This document shows positions 40,577-52,620 of a stretch of DNA of 64,000 bases, in pieces; within the stretch, counting starts at the first letter, position 1; each line of letters begins with the position of its first letter. The stretch is from the NCBI GenBank assembly GCA_032622095.1, contig CP136064.1:136045954-136109953 (forward strand). The letters run 5' to 3'. This DNA is from Siphonodentalium dalli. Lineage: Eukaryota > Mollusca > Scaphopoda > Gadilida > Siphonodentaliidae. The position numbers and the translations under genes were made by a program. Below the pieces are notes generated by a model. That model saw nothing but the letters and a program-made list of their open reading frames with translations, was not told the origin of the DNA and searched no databases.

Positions 40577-43500
40577 ATGAAAGTGTCAATGACACTGTAG
40601 CTCAATTTGGAAAGGGAATAATTACATGTGTTGCAGTCAATGGAGCGATTAGGAATGCGGAAAGTTGAAATGTCTAAGTAATACTAGATTATCAACATGA
40701 AGAGATATATATAAAATAAAATCCAAGATGGTTGCTGGCAGCTATGATTTTGAATGAAATTTAAAAACATTTGATAGCTTCCATCTAGTAGATCAATATC
40801 AAGATTGATATAAAGTTTGGTGATGATCGGCTGAGGGAAGTGGACTTGTAGCCTGTGCCAAAGGATTTAGTCATGCAATGAGTAAAATCCAAGATGGCTG
40901 CGAGCGGCCATGTTTTATGGCCGAATGACCCCAAAATGACTCGTTCCCATCTACATGTCAATATTAACATCCACAACAAATTTAATGAAAGTGTCAATGA
41001 CACTGTAGCTCAACTTGGAAAGGGAATAATTTAATATATTACAGTCAATGGAGCGATTAGGAATGTGGAAAGTTGAATGTCTAATACTAGTTTATAGACA
41101 TGAAGAGAAAAGTAAAATCCAAGATGGCTGCTGGCGGCCATGTTTTCGGCCGAATGACCCCAAAATGAGTCGTTCCCATCTACATGTCATCGTTAACATC
41201 AATGACAAATTTTATGACGATCAGACTAAAGGTACGACCTGTAGCCCATGCTATAGAATTTAGTCATACAAAGAGTAAAATCCAAGATGGCTGCTGGCGG
41301 CCATGTTTTTTGGCCGATTGACCCCAAAATGACTCGTTCCAATCTACATGTCATTGTTAACATCCATGACAAATTTGATGATGATCAGACTAAAGGTACG
41401 ACCTGTAGCCCATGCTAAAGAATTTAGTCATACAAAGAGTAAAATCCAAGATGGCTGCTGGCGGCCACGTTTTTTCCGCCAAATGACCCCAAAATTACTC
41501 GTTCCCATCTACATGTAAATATTATCATCCATGACAAATTTCATGATGATCAGACAATCAGTACGACCTGTGGCCCGTGCTAATGGATTAAATTTTGAAA
41601 TCCAAGATGGCCGCTGGCGGCCATGTTTTTTGTCCGAATGACCCCAAAATGACTCGTTCCCATCTACATTCCAATATCAACAGCCATGACAAATTTTATA
41701 ATGATCAGACTAAAGGTACGACCTGTAGCCCGTGCTAAAGGATTTAGTCATACAAAGAGTAAAATCCAAGATGGCTGCTGACGGCCATGTTTTTTGGCCG
41801 AATGACCCCAAAATGACTCGTTCCCATCTACATGTCATTATTAACATTCATGACAAATTTTATGATGATCAGACTAAAAGTAGGACCTGTAGCCCGTGCT
41901 AAAGGATTTAGTCATGCAAAGAGTAAAATCCAAGACGGCTGCTGGCGGCCATGTTTTTTGGCCGATTGACCCCAAAATGACTCGTTCCAATCTACATGTC
42001 ATTGTTAACATCCATGACAAATTTGATGATGATCAGACTAAAGGTACCACCTGTAGCCCGTGCTAAAGAATGTAGTCATACAAAGAGTAAAATCCAAGAT
42101 GGCTGCTGGCGGCCATGTTTTTGGGCCGAATGACCCCAAAATTACTCGTTCCCATCTACATGTCAATATTAACATCCATGACAAATTTCATGACGATCAG
42201 ACGAACAGTGCGACCTGTGGCCCGTGCTAATGGATTGAATTTTGAAAACAAAGATGGCCACTGGCGGCCATGTTTTTTGTCCGAATGACCCCAAAATGAC
42301 TCGTTCCCATCTACATTCCAATTTCAACCATGATAAATTTCATGATTATCAGACTATAAAAGGTACGACCTGTAGCCGGTGCTAAAGGATTTAGTCATAC
42401 AAAGAGTAAAATCCAAGATGGCTGCTGGCGGCCATGTTTTTTGCCCGAATAACCCAAAAATGACTCGTTCCCATCTACATGTCATTGTTAACATCCATGA
42501 CAAATTTTATGACGATCTGACTAAAGGTACGACCTGTAGCCCGTGCTAAAGTATTTAGTCATATAAAGAGTAAAATCCAAGATGGCTGCTGGCGGCCATG
42601 TTTTTTGGCCAAATGACCCCAAAATGACTCGTTCCCATCTACATGTCATTATTAACATTCTTGACAAATTTTATGATGATCAGACTAAAAGTAGGACCTG
42701 TAGCCCGTGCTAAAGGATTTAGTCATGCAAAGAGTAAAATCCAAGACGGCTGCTGGCGGCCATGTTTTTTGGCCGAATGACCCCAAAATGACTCGTTCCC
42801 ATCTACATGTCATTATTAACATTCTTGACAAATTTTATGATGATCAGACTAAAAGTAGGACCTGTATCCCGTGCTAAAGGATTTAGTCATGCAAAGAGTA
42901 AAATCCAAGACGGCTGCTGGCGGCCATGTTTTTTGGCCGATTGACCCCAAAATGACTCGTTCCAATCTACATGTCATTGTTAACATCCATGACAAATTTG
43001 ATGATGATCAGACTAAAGGTACGACCTGTAGCCCGTGCTAAAGAATTTAGTCATACAAAGAGTAAAATCCAAGATGGCTGCTGGCGGCCATGTTTTTGGG
43101 CCGAATGACCCCAAAATTACTCGTTCCCATCTACATGTCAATATTAACATCCATGACAAATTTCATGACGATCAGACGAACAGTGCGACCTGTGGCCCGT
43201 GCTAATGGATTGAATTTTGAAAACAAAGATGGCCACTGGCGGCCATGTTTTTTGTCCGAATGACCCCAAAATGACTCGTTCCCATCTACATTCCAATTTC
43301 AACAACCATGATAAATTTCATGATTATCAGACTAAAGGTACGACCTGTAGCCCGTGCTAAAGGATTTAGTCATACAAAGAGTAAAATCCAAGATGACTGC
43401 TGGCGGCCATGTTTTTTGCCCGAATAACCCAAAAATGACTCGTTCCCATCTACATGTCATTGTTAACATCCATGACAAATTTTATGACGATCTGACTAAA

Positions 43501-45388
43501 GGTACGACCTGTAGCCCGTGCTAAAGGATTTAGTCATACAAAGAGTAAAATCCAAGATGGCTGCTGGCAGCCATCTTTTTTGGCCGAATGGCCCCAAAAT
43601 GACTCGTTCCCATCTACATGTCATTATTAACATTCATGAAAAATTTTATGATGATCAGACTAAAGATACAACCTGTAGCCCGTGCTAAAGGATTTAGTCA
43701 TACAAAGAGTAAAATCCAAGATGGCTGCTGGCGACCATGTTTTTTGGCCGATTGACCCCAAAATTACTCGTTCCCATCTACATGTCATTGTTAACATCCA
43801 TGACAAATTTTATGATGATCAGACTAAAGGTACGACCTGCAGCCCGTGATAAAGAATTTAGTCATACAAAGAGTAAAATCTAAGATGGCTGCTGGTGGCC
43901 ATGTTTTTTGGCCGAATGACCCCAAAATTACTCGTTCCCATCTACATGTAAATATTATCATCCATGACAAATTTCATGATGATCAGACAATCAGTACGAC
44001 CTGTGGCCCGTGCTAATGGATTAAATTTTGAAATCCAAGATGGCCGCTGGCGGCCATGTTTTTTGTCCGAATGACCCCAAAATGACTCGTTCCCATCTAC
44101 ATTTCAATATCAACAGCCATGACAAATTTTATAATGATCAGACTAAAGGTACGACCTGTAGCCCGTGCTAAAGGATTTAGTCATACAAAGAGTAAAATCC
44201 AAGATGGCTGCTGACGGCCATGTTTTTTGGCCGAATGACCCCAAAATGACTCGTTCCCATCTACATGTCATTATTAACATTCTTGACAAATTTTATGATG
44301 ATCAGACTAAAAGTAGGACCTGTAGCCCGTGCTAAAGGATTTAGTCATGCAAAGAGTAAAATCCAAGACGGCTGCTGGCGGCCATGTTTTTTGGCCGATT
44401 GACCCCAAAATGACTCGTTCCAATCTACATGTCATTGTTAACATCCATGACAAATTTGATGATGATCAGACTAAAGGTACGACCTGTAGCCCGTGCTAAA
44501 GAATTTAGTCATACAAAGAGTAAAATCCAAGATGGCTGCTGGCGGCCATGTTTTTGGGCCGAATGACCCCAAAATTACTCGTTCCCATCTACATCTCAAT
44601 ATTAACATCCATGACAAATTTCATGACGATCAGACGAACAGTGCGACCTGTGGCCCGTGCTAATGGATTGAATTTTGAAAACAAAGATGACCACTGGCGG
44701 CCATGTTTTTTGTCCGAATGACCCCAAAATGACTCGTTCCCATCTACATTCCAATTTCAACAGCCATGATAAATTTCATGATTATCAGACTAAAGGTACG
44801 ACCTGTAGCCCGTGCTAAAGGATTTAGTCATACAAAGAGTAAAATCCAAGATGGCTGCTGGCGGCCATGTTTTTTGCCCGAATAACCCAAAAATGACTCG
44901 TTCCCATCTACATGTCATTGTTAACATCCATGACAAATTTTATGACGATCTGACTAAAGGTACGACCTGTAGCCCGTGCTAAAGGATTTAGTCATGCAAA
45001 GAGTAAAATCGAAGATGACTGCTGGCGGCCATGTTTTTTGGCCGAATGACCCCAAAATTACTCGTTCCCATCTACATGTCAATATTAACATCCATGACAA
45101 ATTTCATGACGATCAGACGAACAGTACGGCCTGTAGCCCGTGCTAATGGATTGAACTTTGAAATCTAAGATGGCCGCTGGCGGCCATGTTTTTTTTCCGT
45201 ATGACCCCAAAATGAATCATTCCGGTACAAATGTTGATGTCAACAGCTATGACAAATTTCATAATGATCCGATCAAAGGTACGACCTGTAGCCTCTATTG
45301 TTGACGCGTTACGTACACACGCACACACGGACGACGGACGACAAAGCCATGGCAATAGCTCAAACTTTACAAAGTAAAGTTGAGCTAA
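40577..45388 (+). mobile_element. Helitron-like family A, long core array (two nested copies)
   Basis: A first 5' end at 40577 runs to about 40982, where a second full 5' end (TGAAAGTGTCAATGACACTG) starts. After about 26 monomers of about 164 bp, the 3' end has a CA/GGAC-type microsatellite (45313-45340), the hairpin CTTTACAAAGTAAAG, TTGAG and CTAA (45385-45388). Two monomer subtypes alternate: one with 'gctaaaggatttagtcatac', the other with 'gctaatggattgaattttg'. Blocks of several monomers recur about 1 kb apart; for example, the variant 'aagacggctgctggcgg' appears near 41935, 42745, 42908 and 44365. This indicates recent amplification in blocks. No coding sequence. Confidence 0.8.
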
Positions 45389-45392
45389 CAAG

Positions 45393-46072
45393 AGATGGAC
45401 TGTCGTCCAGTACATACCCCCTTGTGGCATACCGCCTAGTGTGGGCATATCTATAACATGTGACTGATATACTCAGACATATGGACTGTAAAGTAAGCAT
45501 TTAAAAACAAAAATCAGCATTTTCATATAAACAAAGATGAATAACTTTAGAACAAAAAACCAAAACAAAACAGTTGAATGTGCCATCATAGTGGTGAACA
45601 TCCATACAAAATTTCATTGAGATCCGAGCATTACTGTTCAAGTTATGACCTGAACAGACATCGGATGGACCAAACAGCCAACATTTCCAGATAAACAAAG
45701 ATGAATAACTCTAGAATGGAAAAGCGGAACAGAACAATGGAACCCTCTATTGAATGTCCTCATAGTAGTGAACATCCATACCAAATTTCATTGAGATCCC
45801 AGCACAACTGTTGAAGTTACGAATTGAACAGACACCAGATGGGCCAATAAGCCAACATTTCCAGATAAACAAAGATCAATAACTCTAGAATGGTAAATCC
45901 GAACAAAACGATGGAACCCTCTATTTAATGTCCTCATAGTAGTGAACATCCATACCTAATTTCATTGAGATCCGAGCACTACTGTTCAAGTTATGACATG
46001 AACAGACATCGGACGGACGTACGGACAGGTGCAAAACAGTATACCCCCTTTTTTTTTTTAAAGGCGGTATAA
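45393..46072 (+). mobile_element. Helitron-like family D
   Basis: A 5' segment with palindromic 'ggactgtcgtccagtac' and TACCCCCTTGTGGCATACCGCC leads into three core units of about 175 bp ('ccagataaacaaagatgaataactctagaa' split across 45515, 45690 and 45865). Then come a GGAC/GTAC microsatellite and a 3' end of TATACCCCC, poly-T, AAAGGCGGTATAAT. The 5' CATACCGCC is complementary to the 3' GGCGGTAT. Similar architecture to families A to C. Confidence 0.6.
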
Positions 46073-46074
46073 TA

Positions 46075-46285
46075 ATGATCAGTTCGCCCTGAATTGGATT
46101 GAATTTTGAAATCCAAGATGGCCACTGGCAGCCAAGTTTTTTGGCCGAATGACCCCAAAATGACTTATTCCCATCCACATGTCAATATTAACATCCACGA
46201 TCAAATTCATGATGATCAGACAAAAACTCCCGCCTGTAGCTCGTGCTAATGGATTGAATTTTGAAATTCAAGATGGCCATACATC
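46075..46285 (+). repeat. Isolated family-A monomers
   Basis: About 1.3 monomers ('attgaattttgaaatccaag', 'atggccactggcagcc', 'ctcgtgctaatggattg') without element ends, next to family D. Confidence 0.6.
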
Positions 46286-47140
46286 TGAAACTAACTCACT
46301 TCTCCAGTAATATAGATACCATATTAATAACACGTTATTGAAAAGAAGTGGAAAGAAGTGAAAAGAAAAATGTTGGACGCCTTTGCGACACGAAGTATTA
46401 TTCTACAACTCTGAACCAATACAGAAAACACAGGGAAGAGATACACCATCATTATCTATACACATTTGTTCTGTATTCCTATACACAATTACACAATGCC
46501 ATTACCTGACGTACATATACCCACCCCACCTCGCGAGAGCAATAATCGGCTACACGAAACGACAGTAATATATAAAGGATAGTATATCGTATGACATAAT
46601 ATTATATAAATCAAAGAGTCGCTCTCTCGCTGGGTGGGATGGATAAAACTGATTCCCGGAAACGATTCACATAAGCACACACGCTTGATGTCGAATCCGG
46701 TCCATGATGTTAAATTCTGATATGTTGTAATTTATGTTGTAATGTTCATGGAATAAATACTGTTTAAACCAAGAGCAACACAACCTGATGTAACCAATAT
46801 AACTCCTGTCTCCCAGAACCTCTATCACAGACCATGGAAACGTCTACTGAAGATGCACCCGTTGATCACAAACATTCCACTCCAACTAAGACAGTTACTA
46901 CAATACAGTCTCTCCATCTTGCTGCTATTGCTCCAGAACAGAAATTGCCTGTTGCTTCGAAATAAACATAGCCAAAGTCACTCCAATGTTTCGACTCTCA
47001 GAAAGATGGATACATATTTGAACTTTCAATGTTTTACCAGATGCTTGATGAGAAACGATTAACTCTAAAGACACTAAACAGTATTTGGTGAAGAATGAAT
47101 TTCCGTCTCAAAACCACCCGACCGTCAGCTTCATTCATTA
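46286..47140. other. Non-coding sequence, possible decayed ORF at 46850-47090
   Basis: Frames around 46770-47090 are open over short stretches in two phases, but no domain is recognisable. I do not call a gene. Confidence 0.3.
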
Positions 47141-48200
47141 ATATAAAGTTATTATACAATGTTGTGTACAGTATGTGTTTTTTGTATGAGTCCCGGTTGT
47201 GGTGAAAAGTCATATTGGACGAGACACGCAGTGTCGAGTCCAATATGACATTTCACCACAACCTGGACGAGTACAAGAAAAACACATACTGTACACAACA
47301 TTGTATAATGACATTTTTATTATCCATCTGTATGTTTATCCAAATTTGGGGAATAAAATAAAACTTTTGTAATATTTTTGGTGTTTGTCAGCACTTGATT
47401 CTCTATAAAAGCCTGTATTTGAACATCTGAATGCATGATTTGGAACAGTAAACACGAAAGTGACAAAAAACTCAATGCGGAAGTGAAACCGTCTGGTAAA
47501 GTCACCAGAGTATTGCGTAAGCATCACAATTTCACCGATTCATTTGGCAATATAGTTACTTCCTTACGCCATGGAGTCCCGATAATATAAAGTTATTATA
47601 CAATGTTGTGTACAGTATGTGTTGTGGAGAAAAGTCATATTGGACGAGACACGCCAGTGTCGAGTCCAATATGACTTTTCACCACAACCTGGACGAGTAC
47701 AAGAAAAACTCATACTGTACACAACATTGTATAATGACATTTTTATTATCCATCTGTATGTTTATCCAAATTTTGGAAATAAAACTTTTGTGGTTATTTT
47801 TGGTATTTGTCGGCACTTAATTCTCTATAAAAGCCTGTACCGTATATTGATCATCAGAAAGCATGATTTGGAAAAGTAAACACGGAAGTGAGAAAAAACT
47901 CAATGCGGAAGTGAAATGTCTGCTAAAATCCATCAATGTTGCGCGCGCATCACAATTTCACCGATTCATTTCGCAATAGAGTTAATTCGTGACATCACAG
48001 AGTCCAATATGAAAAGTCATATTGTACAGTCGGGAGTCCAATATGACTTTCGGGAGTCCAATATGACTTTTTCCAGGACTATCACGTGGCGGCTTTTGCC
48101 CAATCGGAAATGGTGTTAGTTAAGGGATGAATAATAAAATGTTATATTGGACTCGATTGAGTCCAATATGACTTTCGGGAGTCCAATATGACTTTTTCCC
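47141..48200. repeat. Tandemly duplicated long palindrome with TCCAATATGAC iterations
   Basis: A unit of about 445 bp is present twice (from 47141 and from 47586). Each starts with a palindrome of about 150-170 bp: left arm from TTATACAATGTTGTGTACAG through AAAGTCATATTGGAC, right arm from GTCCAATATGAC through CTGTACACAACATTGTATAA, with a centre near ACACGC(C)AGTGT. After the second copy, GAGTCCAATATGACTTT recurs several times in both orientations (48000-48195). No ORF spans the units. It may be a foldback element. Confidence 0.7.
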
Positions 48201-49470
48201 GGATTATCATGTGACATTTTTTTACCAATCCTAAATAGTGTTAGTTAAGGGATGGATAATAATAAAGATTCATGCGTGAAGATGTCCGGCTTTGGCAATA
48301 TTATTTTATTTATATGCCTTATTTATTCTTGTACTAATGTTTGGGTTTAAATTATGCTTGCACACCAGTCAGTTCTTGAATTTATATTCCTGACTCCAAG
48401 CGGAATCATTTACTCTTGGGTGCTGTTATTTGTACATATAGCTCATTTTTTTAATCTAATACACTGTCTGATTTGTCTACACAGTTGATTTGCTACGATC
48501 TTTTTGATACCTGATTCTGTTCTTGATCGTTATATGGCTTGATGGCTAAAACGACGTTAAACCGTCAACCAATCAATCAATCAATTACCATCTACCTATT
48601 GAAACCCGATGGTGAAAAATAACAGGCAACACGAGTCATTTATGTCCGCTGTGTGATTCCGGAGATTTTTGCGATGAACCCTACTTGTGTGTGGAAAACT
48701 ATTAAACGACCGACAGCGATTGCTATAAAAAAATATTTACAAAAGCCCAACAATTCCATTACTATATGTGAAATATTAAATAAGACAAATTTCACTGACA
48801 TACGTCAATTGTGTTATTTCATTAGAATTGTCAACCGAGAATTAATTAAGGCAGATAGGCCTAAGTAATCACATGTGCACGTATAAATACATTGACTATG
48901 ACCATGTCTGACAAAAATGTTTCGTATCAATTAAAAGACACCGAAAGCATGCATGTCATTGCAATTGAATGAAAGCTATTAAGTAAACATACTTAGACTG
49001 AGAGTTTATGGTTGCATGTTCGAAAGTTGCATAATATTGTTCTGTAATTTTCATTCATACAATATAGATAGTCTCCAAAATGCAAATTGTGTTTGCATAA
49101 TCGATAAACGTTGCCTCTACTAGAATTAACAATATCGGACGAACAAGACGAAATAAAACTAGAGGTCAGATTCCATGGAATCATATATACTTCCATGGTA
49201 TCCCATTCCATGTGTGTGTTATGCGTATAGGTGTGTTCCTCTTCATGCGAATGCATATTGGTGCTTTATGATCTGATGGTGGACTTGCATTGACATTTCT
49301 AAATAAGATATATATTCCAAAGGTTTATGTCATTTGGTTCGACCCAGCGTGGATGATTAATGACAGTCTAATGGATCATGGTCCTGACCAACTGAGCCAC
49401 CATTCACCCCAGCCAATCAGTTCATTTTTATTCGGTAGGGATACATTTTAGGGCTAATTAAAATGTTAAC
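48201..49470. other. No supported gene
   Basis: An open frame at about 48653-48868 (+) ends ...VNRELIKADRPK. It has no splice or domain support and is left uncalled. 49175-49215 has a small palindrome (CCATGGAATC...TTCCATGG). Confidence 0.3.
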
Positions 49471-49479
49471 ATGTAATTT

Positions 49480-50120
49480 CCTTTTTACCAATACTCTTTG
49501 AATTGGTTTAAATGTGTTTTGGGAGTTTTCTGGGACCGTCATCACAGTATTGTCTGCGTATATAGGAAGAGGTTCAAGAAAATATCAATTATGATTTCCA
49601 ATTCCCTTCCAATTTTCATCAGACTTTTAACGTTTTGATTATCCATTTGGAGATCATTTAGAAAAATGTAAAAACAATATAGGGGTTAAGTTTCCACATT
49701 GCGTAACTCTTGAAAGGCACGGAAAATAATCATATTTATTGCCATGAACTTGGACGCAAGATTTTATGAACATGTTTGTAACTTTCCCATTTACTCCATT
49801 CCGTCATTTTGGGCAATAGTCCAGGACGCCACAATATATCAAACGCCTTTTCAAAATAAATGAAAGCACACATGAGTCTCGTTTTAAGTCTTTTCAATAT
49901 TTCACTTAAAGGAAGGATAAACATATTATCTGAAGACGAATAAGTTTTACAAAAGCCGATTTGATTCTGCAGTAGAATGGCATTTTCTTCAACAGAAACA
50001 TTAAATCTATTTGAGAGATTTTTTTTTTAAATTAGCCAAAACAGCTCAACAGAGTACTGGTCTATAATTCTTTGGGTCCATGGGGTTTCCTTTATTTCCA
50101 TACAAGGTACAATCGTTCCA
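49480..50120 (-). pseudogene. LINE reverse-transcriptase fragment
   Basis: On the minus strand, NYRPV at about 50070 is followed by the finger/palm block AFIYFEKAFDILWRPGLL (about 49800-49870), the first catalytic Asp region of LINE RT. Further on, LYADNTV (about 49545-49565) is the YADD box with the second Asp changed to Asn. Frames change several times. A dead non-LTR retrotransposon copy, just upstream of and opposite to the exchanger exon at 50222. Confidence 0.6.
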
Positions 50121-50221
50121 ATTAACCATTCTTCGGTACACATCCTGAGCCTACAATTTTATTGTAGTATTGGGAGATGCATAATATGAAGGTGGTTTGT
50201 ATATGTCGCTCTTCCTTACAG

Positions 50222-50389
50222 GAGGCAACTGATAACCCAGATATGACTGAAGAAGATGCTGTTAAAATGGTAACAGCTCGAGTTTCAGCGAATACACCAC
50301 ACAGTTTGTTATGGTATCGGATACAGGCGACAAGATCTATGACCGGGGGCAATAAAATTGTGCCAAAAGTTAAAAAAGCAATGAAAGAT
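50222..50389 (+). CDS. Sodium/calcium exchanger (SLC8/NCX), cytosolic-loop exon
   Basis: A 168-bp exon, phase 0 at both ends: acceptor cttccttacag, donor GTGAGT. The peptide of 56 residues contains HSLLWYRIQATRSMTGGN, matching the NCX block RAFYRIQATRLMTGAGN that precedes the first calcium-binding (Calx-beta) domain in the large cytosolic loop. NCX proteins move three Na+ in for one Ca2+ out across the plasma membrane. The upstream transmembrane exons were not found in the window. Confidence 0.75.
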
Positions 50390-50555
50390 GTGAGTTTCTA
50401 ATTGTGTTTATATTCATACCATTCTCTTCTCACTCAAAAACGTACATGCATGTGTATTTATCTTAACTCCAATAACTGTAGTCCTTTGCTCATAAAACTC
50501 TATCTACATATTCTCAATTTAGATATTGAAAATTGATATTTTATCCATCATACAG

Positions 50556-50630
50556 ATAGATGACGTTATCCCAGAAGGCCGTGGTTACTTTGATCCGTAT
50601 AATTCGCCTGGTGGCGCCTTGATGCTATGA
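50556..50630 (+). other. Candidate alternative terminal exon of the exchanger
   Basis: An acceptor-like 'ccatcatacag' precedes an open stretch in phase 0 (IDDVIPEGRGYFDPYNS) that reaches TGA after 24 codons. If joined to the 50222-50389 exon it would truncate the exchanger before its calcium-sensing domains. I do not recognise the peptide and no polyadenylation signal is obvious; it may be chance. Confidence 0.2.
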
Positions 50631-50639
50631 AAGTCAAAA

Positions 50640-52442
50640 TGAGACCATTTAACATGCATATTTCCAATAATTTGTTAAACTTTTTATACAGATTTAGTTT
50701 AAAGCCAGGTTGGGGCATCAAGTTAAGGTATCATTTATAAGAGAATGTGTCTCAAGGACGAGGTCGTGTGTTTTTAGCGAACACTTTCTTCACTGAAAAT
50801 ATTCTCCCATGCATTCGTAACGGAATCGTAAGTGGTTCATATATAGGGATTTTCTGGAAATATAAGCATAATGACCGAAATATATACAGATAATATAAGT
50901 TCATTCGTGTAATAATTCCTATTTCTGCTACACGGCCGTTTTGTAGAACTCTTTATCTGAAAATTGCCGAACGTAACTACTCATGAATGAGTACTCAGTA
51001 TAGTTCTGTAAGCAGACAGACCTGTAATAATAAGTGACATTATATTAAGTGCTGAATGATTCCTATTCATTGTTGGAATATGTTAATATTATACGTTCAA
51101 AGAACGGCCATTATACGATAAACAAGCCTCGTATGGCCGTTTGTTGAACCTATTACCTGACAATTGTTTAAGGGAACTATTAAAGGATGGGATAATCAGC
51201 ACACTTGCAAACGTTGTTTTATATAAATCGTGGAGATACATCCACATCGGACCATACATATATAAGTTAGTTTCGGATAGAAGAACAATTATAATTGTTA
51301 AACGGTTTTATTTATGTTAACCGGAGTACAGTTTGGTAGAAATATGCTTTTTGCCTGTCATCTTTTCCTGTGCTTTTTGTCCTTTCCTACACATAAACAC
51401 ACTTAAACTGGTGCTACACTCTCCCCACATACCGCCGACTTTTTTGCACTTCCTTCCGTTCTTCCTTCCTCATATTCTGCAAGTCGTGCTTTGGCGAAGG
51501 ACTCAACGTAACCGAACCACGGACGGTTTTGTTCAGATGATACAATTGAGAGAGGTATTACCTCTGCTCATATGTGTTTGGTCTCTGCTATGTCCTTTTG
51601 AGCACAAAAAGCACTCGGGTGATCAAATTGATCACATATTATCTCTTGCACGCCTCTTGTGCCTTGTGTGTGTCTCAGATCGTGCTTATCAGATGCAAGT
51701 TTTTATATAGGGTGATATCATCGTTGCGTGCCAACAACTACAATATATCGGCGGAAACCTTATTCAGAAAATATTCCATGTGGCGTTGGGTTCAAAATCG
51801 AAGAACACTATTAAGAAGGCAAACATTTAACCAATCACTTACTGTATGTTACTTAATATTATTCTGACAGAAGGCTTAACTAACCACTTGAAATTGTCAG
51901 TTGCTCTCAAGTGTCTGGGTATAAGAGCGCTGCCGTGTACCAATACTGTTTACTATTTTGGATAAAAGTTTCTGTGTGTTTACTGTATTCACGTTACTCA
52001 AAACGTTATTCTAAAACAGCCAACAATAAACATGGCACTTGCGATTGAGCAGACATTATACATATATTCTGCAACTGTTTCACAAACGAATTAAGTAAAT
52101 AAAAAATAGCATCTTGCTCCACCAATCAATGACTCTGGACAGTGGTATTCCTCCTGAATTAAAATTCCTACATTACACCAAAGACTGAATATAACTACTA
52201 TATATAGTATACTGTAGGGGTTATTGTATTGTCTGAAGCCAGCCTTAGCACAGTATTTTAGCTCAATATTGAACAACGGATATTGCAAAATTGAGTGCGA
52301 GATTAAGCCAGAAATATCAAAGTATTATTCCAGTGTGAAGTCAATGATGACATGTAATAAGCATAACACAGAAAGCATGTCATGAAAATAAAACATGTCC
52401 ATGCATGCATCTTCATCCAAACACCTCTCACCCAATTTTCAG
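50640..52442. other. Exchanger intron sequence
   Basis: AT-rich. Open frames at 51333-51867 are hydrophobic, low-complexity and lack support. No repeat family recognised. Confidence 0.35.
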
Positions 52443-52620
52443 ATATACGAGGACACCATAGAGTTGCAGAATGCAGACTCAGAAAAAGAACTGATGATGA
52501 AACACAACAAGAAGGCGATAGTAGAATTTACAGCCAACGCATGCGCGGTCCTAGAATGTGAAGGCAAAGTTCGGATCGGTATCCGCCAGTCAGGGCTGAA
52601 AACAAATGACTCAAAGTATG
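52443..52620 (+). CDS. Sodium/calcium exchanger (SLC8/NCX), exon entering the first Calx-beta domain
   Basis: A 178-bp exon: acceptor cccaattttcag, donor GTAAGT, start phase 0 and end phase 1. The peptide starts IYEDTIELQNADSEKEL and continues through VEFTANACAVLECEG and KVRIGIRQSG, the beginning of Calx-beta domain 1 of exchangers. It joins in phase to 50222-50389. The following exon was not seen between 52621 and 64000. Confidence 0.75.

Noticed and set aside
47141-48200. CRISPR-like array
   Set aside because: The repeats are a palindrome and its inversions with no regular spacers, and the sequence is eukaryotic.
48653-48868. 71-codon plus-strand frame
   Set aside because: Looks protein-like over short stretches but has no recognised family, no clear splice sites and no neighbours in support.
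51333-51867. 125- and 97-codon frames in the exchanger intron
   Set aside because: Low-complexity hydrophobic sequence with no splice sites or domain.
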